The notes beneath the pieces were generated by a model, which saw only the letters and a list, made by a program, of their open reading frames with translations, made no database searches and was not told the origin of the DNA. A stretch of DNA of 13,705 bases from an uncultured Eubacteriales bacterium (lineage in GTDB: Bacteria; Bacillota; Clostridia; Oscillospirales; Butyricicoccaceae), in assembly GCA_910586105.1 (NCBI GenBank), contig CAJUGU010000110.1, forward strand, positions 1-13,705, read 5' to 3'. Below are positions 7,850 to 13,705 of this stretch, one piece after another. The position numbers were made by a program, and so were the translations under genes. How positions within the stretch are numbered: position 1 is the first letter of the stretch; the number at the start of each line of letters is the position of its first letter.

Positions 7850-8015
7850 ACGGGCGTCAGGGGCAAGGGGACTTGATCGTGGTGGTACTATGTCAGGCAA
7901 CATCATCAAAGGATCTGTTCGGATCGCGATTTTGTCAGCCCGAAATGAATTCTGTTTAAGGTATCGGGGATAGGTTTTTCAACCCCGACGCCCTGACGCG
8001 CCGCAGTGATTGGGT

Positions 8016-8039
8016 CGCGCACCCGACAGGGAGTGCGCG
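8016..8039. repeat. Bulged GC-rich hairpin
   Basis: CGCGCA CCC - GACA - GGG AG TGCGCG forms a 9-bp stem with a 2-nt bulge and a 4-nt loop. It would lie near the 5' end of a transcript starting from the promoter-like site at 8066-8093. No T-tract adjoins it on either strand. Confidence 0.5.
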
Positions 8040-8065
8040 GGGGATGTTGGGGGACGGCGCATACC

Positions 8066-8093
8066 ATTATAGTGCGAATCATAATGGCGTCCA
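8066..8093 (-). promoter_or_regulatory. Putative sigma-A promoter for fliD-fliS unit, with overlapping inverted repeat
   Basis: On the minus strand there is a perfect -10 hexamer TATAAT (8071-8066) and, 16 bp upstream, TGGACG (8093-8088), which matches 4 of 6 positions of TTGACA. The inverted repeat CCATTAT (8064-8070) / ATAATGG (8081-8087) covers the -10 and most of the spacer, the position expected for a repressor operator. A transcript from here would have a leader of about 550 nt before fliD. No sigma-28 type site (TAAA-N15-GCCGATAT) was found in the region. Confidence 0.4.
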
Positions 8094-8121
8094 CCGCGCC
8101 GCCCCCCGCGCAAACGGTCTT

Positions 8122-8370
8122 TTACCCCTTCGTCTGCTTGGGATCCTTTTTCGAGAACAGCGCTTTCACCAGCTCTTCCGGCTGGCTTTCCTCGGCGGCG
8201 GCGGCGCGGTTCACATCCATTGCCGTGAGCAGCTCTTCCCGCAGCACGGGGATATCCTTCGGCGCATCGATCGCCAGCCGTGCCCCGCCTTCGTCCGCCG
8301 CGACCACCGTGATCTTGATGTTATCGCCGATCAGCAGGCCTTCGCCCGCCTTCCTCCGCAGGATCAGCAT
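8122..8370 (-). CDS. csrA: Carbon storage/translation regulator CsrA
   Basis: CsrA is a small dimeric RNA-binding protein that blocks translation by binding GGA motifs near ribosome binding sites; in Bacillus it represses flagellin (hag) mRNA. The 82-residue product matches the family from residue 1 (MLILRRKAGEGLLIGDNI) through IDAPKDIPVLREEL (34-47). L4 and R44, positions known to contact RNA, are present, and the 5-7 segment is basic. The C-terminal helix carries NRAAA (54-58), resembling the region near N55 of B. subtilis CsrA that FliW contacts. The start overlaps the fliW stop (ATGCTGA, 7-nt overlap), indicating translational coupling; a GGGGGTG lies 4 nt before the ATG. Confidence 0.97.
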   Translation of the reverse strand: MLILRRKAGEGLLIGDNIKITVVAADEGGARLAIDAPKDIPVLREELLTAMDVNRAAAAEESQPEELVKALFSKKDPKQTKG

Positions 8371-8807
8371 GGCGCACCCCCGAACTCTTCCAGCTGGTGC
8401 CGCATCCCGTAGGCGTCGCCTTCCAGGATCACCTGCATCGCATGCCGTGTCTCGTCGTTGATCACGACCGGGCATTTGAGGTTCAGCGTGCTTTCCGATA
8501 CCGGGTTGCGCACCACGCACATCACGTAATAGCAAAGCTCCGTGCTCTCTTTCACGCCCATCGCCTTCAGCTCTTCCGCCGTCAGCACCGGCGCATACCC
8601 CGGGCAGACCGCGAACGGGTTCATCACCACAAACGCCAGCCCTTCCGTCTGTACGCTTTGCAGGCACAGCAGCGCCGAGTCGCTCCCCTCGAAGGGCAAC
8701 AGCACGAACCGCTTTTCGTCCTCAAAGGCAAACAGCCCTTTCCGGAATTCGAGCACATCTTCCGGATCGATTTCTATGCTTCCAAAATACTTGGTCTTTA
8801 AGATCAA
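8364..8807 (-). CDS. fliW: Flagellar assembly factor FliW (TTG start)
   Basis: FliW is the protein antagonist of CsrA: flagellin binds FliW, and when flagellin is exported FliW is freed and sequesters CsrA. The 147-residue product shows the family pattern: YFGSIEI near the N-terminus, LEFRKGLFAFEDEKRFVLLP (19-38), LQSVQTEGLAFVVMNPF (49-65), LNLKCPVVIND (108-118) and QVILEGDAYGMR (125-136). No ATG lies near the expected N-terminus; TTG at 8807 has GGAGG exactly 8 nt upstream and gives the normal family length, whereas the upstream ATG at 8909 would overlap yviE by 71 nt with a basic non-family extension. Six cysteines (48, 68, 92, 97, 112, 147) are more than expected for this family. Confidence 0.95.
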   Translation of the reverse strand: MILKTKYFGSIEIDPEDVLEFRKGLFAFEDEKRFVLLPFEGSDSALLCLQSVQTEGLAFVVMNPFAVCPGYAPVLTAEELKAMGVKESTELCYYVMCVVRNPVSESTLNLKCPVVINDETRHAMQVILEGDAYGMRHQLEEFGGAPC

Positions 8808-8815
8808 TTTCGCTG

Positions 8816-8821
8816 CCTCCC
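8816..8821 (-). promoter_or_regulatory. Shine-Dalgarno site fixing the TTG start of fliW
   Basis: GGGAGG on the minus strand is separated by 8 nt from TTG at 8807. It lies in the 31-nt gap after the yviE stop and explains the non-ATG start. Confidence 0.75.
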
Positions 8822-8838
8822 TGCGTCTTGCTTTCTTT

Positions 8839-9450
8839 TTATGCCTGGATATCGACCGGCTGATAATTCGGATCGGAGGACGGCGGTACATAGATCGCCC
8901 CGCCGACATACTTAATAATCACGTCCGGCATCTGCGTGACCGAGATCTCGATGTCCCCCGGCACAAACTCAAACCCGGCCCCGTCGGTCTTCCAGTCAAA
9001 ATTCAGTTTATCCATTTCGTAGCGGATCTGCATTTCGCCGCCCTCCCAATCGAGGTTGACGCCGCCTTTCGGCAAAAAGTCCAGTCCAACGTTCACGTTC
9101 ATTTCCTCCTGCATCGGCTCCGCGGCAAACTGGGTGACCAGTTCTTCCCCCACGCGCGCGTTCAGCAGCAGCCGCCCGTGCCTTGCGTAGGTCGCCGTTG
9201 CTTCATATGCCGCCTGCCTTCCCGCCTGCGCAGCCTGCACGACGCTGCGCATGGGCGTTGGCGAGAGCGAATTCCGAGCCTCGAAGGTATCCATCTTCAC
9301 GCGGATCGGGCGGCTTTTGATGTTTAATCCCCCCTTGTCACGACTGATTTCCATCTCGGCTTCCCCGCGCTTGTATTCCAGCCGGGCGTTTGTTGTCTTC
9401 ATCTCGATCTCGATCGGGACGCTCTTGATCTCAATCAGGGGATACGTCAT
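8839..9450 (-). CDS. yviE: DUF6470 family protein (YviE-like)
   Basis: A 203-residue protein in the conserved position between flgL and fliW. The N-terminal half begins YPLIEIKSVPIEIEMKTTNA, with alternating hydrophobic residues typical of beta strands, followed by a helix (about 65-90, SVVQAAQAGRQAAYEATATY) and a beta-rich C-terminal half with aromatic residues (FDWKTDGAGFEFVPGDIEI). There is no signal peptide or membrane helix. The family is widespread in flagellated Bacillota and its biochemical role is not established. Start supported by AAGGAG about 9 nt upstream of ATG. A 70-bp gap with a hairpin separates it from flgL. Confidence 0.85.
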   Translation of the reverse strand: MTYPLIEIKSVPIEIEMKTTNARLEYKRGEAEMEISRDKGGLNIKSRPIRVKMDTFEARNSLSPTPMRSVVQAAQAGRQAAYEATATYARHGRLLLNARVGEELVTQFAAEPMQEEMNVNVGLDFLPKGGVNLDWEGGEMQIRYEMDKLNFDWKTDGAGFEFVPGDIEISVTQMPDVIIKYVGGAIYVPPSSDPNYQPVDIQA

Positions 9451-9501
9451 AGTGCCTCACTCCTTCTGTTGATTATCCCACCGGGTTCCTTTATGATGCG
9501 G

Positions 9502-9528
9502 TGAACTGACCGGCACGCCGTCAGTTCA
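9502..9528 (-). repeat. Perfect 9-bp inverted repeat overlapping the flgL stop codon
   Basis: TGAACTGAC (9502-9510) and GTCAGTTCA (9520-9528) form a perfect 9-bp stem with a 9-nt loop. The stem includes the last codons and the stop of flgL. No T-tract follows in the transcription direction, so it looks more like an mRNA stability or processing element, or a protein site, than a terminator. Confidence 0.6.
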
Positions 9529-10918
9529 TGTAGTCCAGCAGGGTCTGGGACAGGACCGAGTTGCCGATCTTCAGCCCTGCGTTGTAGCAATACTGCGCCC
9601 ACGAAAGCGAGGTGATCGCTTCCACCGGGTCGATCTCTTCGATGCCAAGGATCTGCTCGTTGAGCGCCTTGACGTCGGCGGTCAGACGGGTCTGGTTGGT
9701 CTCCAAAAACGCCGCCTTGGTGTCCAGCTCCGTGAATTCGACGTCCATCTTATCCTGCGCCGCTTCCAGCTTGCCGAACAGCTCGCTGAGACGGTCGTAA
9801 TCGGGTACGCCCTTCCGGAACGTGCCGTTAACGTCGCTGGCGGTCATGAGCAGCTCGCCGATCTCCTTCATCAGGGAAACGATGTTCTTCGGGTCGCCGT
9901 CTTCATCAAGGCCAAAGTCGAGCATTTCCAGACCGTTGAGCGCGGAATTGTAAACGGTCGAACTGATGGGGCTGGTCGTGCCGTTGGCCTCCTTCATACC
10001 AAGGCCGATATCGACGTAGGTCGTTTCATGCAGCATTTTGTTGAGCTTCTCATATTCCGGGGTACCCTCCGCAGAGTCCACCGGGATCCCGCGATAGCAG
10101 AGCTTTTTCTCGGTCACTTTCTCCGTGACTTCTTCCGTCTTGTACGACTCAACGTCTTCATACTCGGGTTTGCCGTCTGTGCCTATGATTGGCTTACCGT
10201 CTGTGCCCAGCTTCGCCTTTGCGGTAAACTCCTTGATAGCGTCGCCCGCTGTTATTTCGATTTTTTCCTGATTCGCATCAAGAACGTACTCACCCTTTTT
10301 ATGCACTGCATCTGCACCCGGTATCGGCTGTCCATCTGCACCGAGCGGAAAAACATCTTCCGTATATTTCAGATACGCCTTTCCGTCTCCCTCTTTAAGA
10401 GCGTCGATTTGATCCTGTGTGTAGTACAAAACCTTTTCGGTCGTCTTCTCGACTTCCATATCCTCCCAAGTGAAGGGGGTATTCATGCCGTCGGCGCCGG
10501 CGAACAGGAATTTGCCGTCATACTTAATGTTCATCGACTGCACGGCTTCATCCACCGCCGCAAGGATCGACTGCCCCAGCGTTTTTCTGGCGGTACCGTC
10601 CGGGTCATTCTTCGCGATCAGGGTACTTACCTTGCCGATCTTATCGACCAGATCGTTTTTCACGCTGTCGAAGGTCGAAAACGCCTGCCGGAACGTGGCC
10701 AGCACCCCGTCGTTATTGCGCACCTGCGTACTCGTCTGCCAGTGCTCACGCCGCAGCTGGAAGGCTCGCGTCGCCGCCGCAGGATCCTCCGCATAGCTGT
10801 TAAAGTTGCGGTTGGTCTGCACCTTGGTCATTGCCGACGCGAGGGTGTTGTAAGAGTTTTGCAGGTTCGCGCGGTAGGAATACAACATCCCGTTCGTCGT
10901 CAAACGATATATATTCAT
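9521..10918 (-). CDS. flgL: Hook-filament junction protein FlgL (HAP3), enlarged
   Basis: FlgL forms the second junction ring between hook and filament. The N-terminus (MNIYRLTTNGMLYSYRANLQ, then a coiled coil to about 130 ending DGKFLFAGADG) and the C-terminus (LEEID-like IEEIDPVEAITSLSWAQYCYNAGLKIGNSVLSQTLLDYMN region, 426-465) carry the flagellin-like D0/D1 helices. The family is commonly about 300 residues; here 465 residues are present because of a charged central insertion (about 150-310) with GTDGKPII/GTDGKPEY short repeats (238-251). The insertion DNA is visibly richer in A+T than the flanks. A Shine-Dalgarno TAAGGAGG lies 10 nt before ATG, immediately after the flgK stop (gap 18 nt), so flgK and flgL are co-transcribed. 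Confidence 0.95.
   Translation of the reverse strand: MNIYRLTTNGMLYSYRANLQNSYNTLASAMTKVQTNRNFNSYAEDPAAATRAFQLRREHWQTSTQVRNNDGVLATFRQAFSTFDSVKNDLVDKIGKVSTLIAKNDPDGTARKTLGQSILAAVDEAVQSMNIKYDGKFLFAGADGMNTPFTWEDMEVEKTTEKVLYYTQDQIDALKEGDGKAYLKYTEDVFPLGADGQPIPGADAVHKKGEYVLDANQEKIEITAGDAIKEFTAKAKLGTDGKPIIGTDGKPEYEDVESYKTEEVTEKVTEKKLCYRGIPVDSAEGTPEYEKLNKMLHETTYVDIGLGMKEANGTTSPISSTVYNSALNGLEMLDFGLDEDGDPKNIVSLMKEIGELLMTASDVNGTFRKGVPDYDRLSELFGKLEAAQDKMDVEFTELDTKAAFLETNQTRLTADVKALNEQILGIEEIDPVEAITSLSWAQYCYNAGLKIGNSVLSQTLLDYMN
10166..10207 (-). repeat. Short GTDGKP repeat inside FlgL
   Basis: GTDGKPII followed directly by GTDGKP (FlgL residues 238-251), an 8-residue period; the related segment GADGQPIPGADA occurs at 193-204. 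It lies in the low-GC central insertion. Confidence 0.6.
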
Positions 10919-10936
10919 CTTGCTAAAGCCTCCTTA

Positions 10937-13621
10937 TCAAATCGCCGTGCCGTTGATCAGTTTGTCAAGCATCTCGTCAAGCGTGGTCATCAGGCGGCAC
11001 GCTGCCGAGTACGATTTATTGTACTGCATCATCGAGATCGCTTCATCGTTGAGGTCAACGCCGGAAACGCTGTCGCGATCCATCGACAAATCGTTCTGAG
11101 TTGTTATGGCCTCGCCAAGGCAGGTCTGGGTCGACTTGGTGTCGTCGGCCAGCGTCGACGCGATCTTGGTCAGCATCCCGGCAAAGGAGCCGGTGAAGTA
11201 TGCGGAACCCCAAGTGTTTTCGTTATCCGGGTCGGGCGCGGTACCATCGTTTTGTGACCATTCCGGATCGGACATGCCCGGTTTGTATTCATATTTGTTA
11301 TCCCGCAGGATCGAAACCATATGCAGCAGGTTGCTGTTCTGTGAACTCTGGTCAAGCTCGGAGTCGGTGCGGCTCTTGAGGATGTGTACGGCATTTTCCG
11401 CCCAGCTATGCGAAATCGAAATATTCTTGGCGGTAATACCGGCAGTATCGTCCCCGTCGCCGCTGTTGCTCAGCAGCACGCCGCCGGTGTACTGCTCGCG
11501 GGCCGGGATCTTGGTCAGGTCATACTGATTCAGTTTGCTAGTACCACCAATTACAGTTCCACCCGGATCGGTTATCGTGCCATCTGTCTTCAAATTGGCA
11601 ATCTCAACGCCAGCCGAATCTGTTATTGTACCGTCCGCCGCCAATTTGCCGATCGTCTTGCCATTTGAATCTGTTATTGTGCCATTCGCGCTTAATGTGA
11701 TATCCGTTTGATTTAGCGCCGTTTTCAGCTCAGTTTCAACCTGACTTTTTTCAAAGAAGCTGTACGTCTTCGGTTTTGCTGTGTCGTCCGTTACCAGTAC
11801 CAGCTTGGTCTTGCCATCGTCGGCGATGTAGTCGCCGTCCTCGTCCTTCTGGTAGTAGTTCGCGGGGCTGATCACATAATTGCCGTCGGTGTCCAGAATC
11901 AGTTTGCCGTCCTCGCCGACCATGGTGTTGGCTTCGTTCAGCCGGTTTGCAAACTGGATCGCCATAGCGTCCCATATCTTGCGATAGAACGGGATACCGT
12001 ACTTTGTCGTTGCGTTCGGGTCAACCTTGATATCGTCCGCATCCGCAAAATGTCCTTTTTCGGTAAGCATTTCACGGGTCGCCTGAAGCGCGCCGTACAG
12101 GTCGTTGTCTGTCAGGTTGACGACCGGGTACATGATTTCTTCGCCGTTCACAGAATCTGCAACGAACTTCGTATCCGGGATCATTACAGCCGTCTTCTTC
12201 GCTTCCGTCTCCTTCAGCGTGAATGTGACCTCACCCGTAGCATCGTCAGCCGCTGTAATCGTCCAAGGATTGCTTTCATCCGCATTGTATGCTTCCTGGA
12301 ACGCTTTCAACTGATCCGCTGCGTTGTCGGCTGCCAGAACCATTGCCGTATATCCGCCAATGGTCAACGCTACCTTGCCGTCTGCATCCGGAGTCCCTGT
12401 CGCTGGTAAATCGGCGGGGTCAAGCTCCACCGTTGCCGTGTCAGCCTGTGTCCGCCGGTCAAACCTGATACATCCGGTAGGATCCCCGTTATCGTCTTCC
12501 TGAATCGACGCAAACCACCCCGAATTTGCCGGATCATTATTGTACGCATCCACGAACGCTTGCAGCTGATCCTCAATAGTAGTAACCGCAGTGGGATCGA
12601 TTTTCACGGAATAACCGGCAATCGTCATTGTGTCCCCGTCTCCGGGTTTCAACAAGTTATACTTCCCGCTCTGGTAATACCCGACATCCCGTTTCGGGAT
12701 GCCGTTGACATCCTTCAGGGTGCCGAGGGTGATGTTGAACTGGTGGACGGTATTCAGCAGATCCTCGTCCGACTTGCTCAAATCGGGGACTTTCAGCTGG
12801 GTCGCGAATTGCCCGTCGATCAGGATCGCGCCGTCGTTGGGGCTGGCCGCGTCGTTGCTGTCCAGCTTGATCACGAGCTTGTCGACCAGCACGCCGCCGC
12901 CAATGTCTTCCGGCTCATACAACACGTCGATACGGATGTACTTCGACAGTTCATCGATCATCATGTTGCGTTCATCCCGGAGTTCCAGTGCGTTGCCGCC
13001 GTGGATCTCCGCCTTGCGGATGGAATTGTTCAGCTTCTGGATCTCGCCGAGGATCGTGTTGACGGTGTCCACATCCTGCCGGAACCGGTTCACCTGATCG
13101 GCGTAGAGATCTTCCAGATCCTTCGCGTAGTCGCGGAACAGGGTAACGATATCCTTCACCTTGCCGCGGACGATGGTGTCAAATTCCTCGCGGCCTGCGC
13201 CTTCGCTCGAATAGTATTCAAGCTGTTCGATCAGGCCTTGCAGCGCCGCTTCCATGACGCCCGAATCCTCTTCGCCGTCGCCGACCTCATCGAAAATACG
13301 GTTGAGCTCATTCAGTATGCCCATTGTAGTATCCATCGAGCCCAGCTTTGACATCTCGGTACGGTACCGGATATCCAGATAGGGGCTGCGGATCTGCTGA
13401 ACGCCGGTGCAAAGCACGCCGGAGCCGATCTTCATATCATACCGCGAGCTGTAGCGGTCCGCGCCGCCGACGTACAGGCTTTGCAGCTGAAGCTCCTGCC
13501 GGGTATAACCTGCGGTGTTCACGTTGGTGATGTTATTGCCAGTCACCTGCATCGCCTTCTGGGATGCATAAATGCCCAGACGCGCAATGCCAAATGAGCC
13601 GAAGGTTGACATGGTGCCCAT
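10937..13621 (-). CDS. flgK: Hook-filament junction protein FlgK (HAP1), strongly enlarged
   Basis: FlgK is the first junction protein on the hook tip. The N-terminal rod/hook signature is clear (FGIARLGIYASQKAM, then GNNITNVNTAGYTRQ, residues 28-42), followed by long helices (about 90-230), and the C-terminus has the expected GVDLNDEAISMMQYNKSYSA (854-873) and LDEMLDKLIN (881-890). At 894 residues it exceeds the common 450-650. The extra sequence is central: two homologous modules (about 330-398 and 417-481), then Asp/Gly-rich segments (565-610) and three 17-residue tandem repeats (646-696). The start at 13621 is favoured by an extended anti-16S match AGAAAGAAGTGATC ending 5 nt upstream; the in-frame ATG at 13612 is the alternative. 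It may be preceded by flgN or flgM outside the window. Confidence 0.95.
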   Translation of the reverse strand: MGTMSTFGSFGIARLGIYASQKAMQVTGNNITNVNTAGYTRQELQLQSLYVGGADRYSSRYDMKIGSGVLCTGVQQIRSPYLDIRYRTEMSKLGSMDTTMGILNELNRIFDEVGDGEEDSGVMEAALQGLIEQLEYYSSEGAGREEFDTIVRGKVKDIVTLFRDYAKDLEDLYADQVNRFRQDVDTVNTILGEIQKLNNSIRKAEIHGGNALELRDERNMMIDELSKYIRIDVLYEPEDIGGGVLVDKLVIKLDSNDAASPNDGAILIDGQFATQLKVPDLSKSDEDLLNTVHQFNITLGTLKDVNGIPKRDVGYYQSGKYNLLKPGDGDTMTIAGYSVKIDPTAVTTIEDQLQAFVDAYNNDPANSGWFASIQEDDNGDPTGCIRFDRRTQADTATVELDPADLPATGTPDADGKVALTIGGYTAMVLAADNAADQLKAFQEAYNADESNPWTITAADDATGEVTFTLKETEAKKTAVMIPDTKFVADSVNGEEIMYPVVNLTDNDLYGALQATREMLTEKGHFADADDIKVDPNATTKYGIPFYRKIWDAMAIQFANRLNEANTMVGEDGKLILDTDGNYVISPANYYQKDEDGDYIADDGKTKLVLVTDDTAKPKTYSFFEKSQVETELKTALNQTDITLSANGTITDSNGKTIGKLAADGTITDSAGVEIANLKTDGTITDPGGTVIGGTSKLNQYDLTKIPAREQYTGGVLLSNSGDGDDTAGITAKNISISHSWAENAVHILKSRTDSELDQSSQNSNLLHMVSILRDNKYEYKPGMSDPEWSQNDGTAPDPDNENTWGSAYFTGSFAGMLTKIASTLADDTKSTQTCLGEAITTQNDLSMDRDSVSGVDLNDEAISMMQYNKSYSAACRLMTTLDEMLDKLINGTAI
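11534..11686 (-). repeat. Three 51-bp tandem repeats inside flgK (17-residue units)
   Basis: Units NGTITDSNGKTIGKLAA, DGTITDSAGVEIANLKT and DGTITDPGGTVIGGTSK lie end to end (residues 646-696). At DNA level the core GGATCGGTTATCGTGCC (11565), GAATCTGTTATTGTACC (11616) and GAATCTGTTATTGTGCC (11667) recurs every 51 bp. By hand count 11521-11760 is about 45% GC, well below neighbouring coding DNA. Confidence 0.9.
12179..12634 (-). repeat. Duplicated ~65-residue module inside FlgK
   Basis: Residues 330-398 and 417-481 align along their length: TIAGY/TIGGY, then DQLQAFVDAYNND/DQLKAFQEAYNAD, then W, then GDPTGCIRF/DATGEVTF, then DTATVEL/KTAVMI. The strand-helix-strand pattern resembles the flagellin_IN type of module found in FliD. 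The similarity is seen by eye only; an intragenic duplication is the simplest explanation. Confidence 0.75.
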
Positions 13622-13705
13622 CTTTTGATCACTTCTTTCTGTAAATAAATGTGTATATGGAAAATTGAAAGCATATCCGTCAGGCCTTAAAATCGGCCCC
13701 GTGCC
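13622..13705. promoter_or_regulatory. flgK upstream region with a possible sigma-28 -10 element
   Basis: On the minus strand GCCGATTT (13697-13690) matches 6 to 7 of 8 positions of the Bacillus sigma-D -10 element GCCGATAT. The -35 (TAAA) would fall beyond the right edge, so it cannot be checked. It would start transcription roughly 60 nt before flgK. Equally, these bases could be the end of an upstream gene. The flgK ribosome binding site lies at 13627-13640. Confidence 0.3.

Larger units (their letters stand above)
7505..8121. other. 617-bp non-coding region between csrA and fliD
   Basis: No credible gene is present on either strand; the open frames are Arg/Pro-rich and lack ribosome binding sites. 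In B. subtilis this position holds hag (flagellin) and yvyC/flaG. What can be seen: a sigma-A-like promoter with an overlapping inverted repeat (8064-8093), a strong bulged hairpin (8016-8039), a 6-bp stem TCGGGG...CCCCGA (7964-7988), a UUCG-loop hairpin (7832-7849), a 12-bp stem (7780-7812), a small AT-rich palindrome CCATATTATGG (7720-7730), and the fliD Shine-Dalgarno (7513-7518). No flagellin remnant was recognised. Confidence 0.7.

Noticed and set aside
7505..7909. 135 open codons in frame upstream of FliD, suggesting an N-terminal extension
   Set aside because: Arg/Pro-rich composition, translation of hairpin DNA, and a good Shine-Dalgarno 8 nt before the ATG at 7504 where the conserved FliD N-terminus begins.
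7932..7960. Plus-strand promoter-like TTGTCA-N17-TTTAAG
   Set aside because: The -10 matches only 4 of 6 and no gene or terminator follows on the plus strand; could be chance in an AT-richer patch.
7906..8094. 62-codon minus-strand frame in the csrA-fliD gap
   Set aside because: No Shine-Dalgarno, no resemblance to flagellin or FlaG, and it would span the bulged hairpin.
11534..11686. CRISPR-like array from the 51-bp periodic repeats
   Set aside because: Repeats are contiguous, divergent and in frame inside flgK, with no spacers; they encode a 17-residue protein repeat.

Overview
The window is a late flagellar and chemotaxis locus, and every gene that can be supported lies on the minus strand. 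The order, the DUF6470 gene between flgL and fliW, the fliW-csrA pair, strong AGGAGG-type ribosome binding sites and GC-rich coding DNA point to a motile Bacillota, most likely a GC-rich clostridial (Oscillospirales-type) bacterium. The taxon is inferred from gene order and composition; no marker gene is present.

Read in the direction of transcription (right to left): flgK (13621-10937), flgL (10918-9521), yviE/DUF6470 (9450-8839), fliW (TTG start, 8807-8364) and csrA (8370-8122, overlapping fliW by 7 nt) form a tight cluster. A non-coding stretch of about 620 bp with stem-loops and a possible promoter follows (8121-7505). Next come fliD (7504-4967), fliS (4953-4522) and a FlgN/FliT-like chaperone gene (4517-4110). 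After a GC-rich, palindrome-laden gap come a methyl-accepting chemotaxis protein gene (3975-2182) and a long FtsA/PilM-type actin-like ATPase gene (2059 to the left edge, 3' end missing).

FlgK and FlgL form the hook-filament junction, FliD caps the growing filament, and FliS plus the FliT/FlgN-like protein are export chaperones. FliW and CsrA form the partner switch that couples flagellin level to flagellin translation. The MCP senses signals for the chemotaxis array. The role of the FtsA-like protein here is unknown.

No complete new system is evident. The unusual points are: (1) the hag/flaG position between csrA and fliD, as known in Bacillus subtilis, is empty of genes and holds structured DNA; (2) FlgK (894 aa), FlgL (465 aa) and FliD (845 aa) are all strongly enlarged by internal repeats and inserted modules, parts of which are lower in GC than the rest, suggesting modular exchange of surface-exposed domains; (3) an FtsA-like ATPase with ubiquitin-like (beta-grasp) segments and an Ala/Pro-rich tail lies directly behind a chemoreceptor gene.
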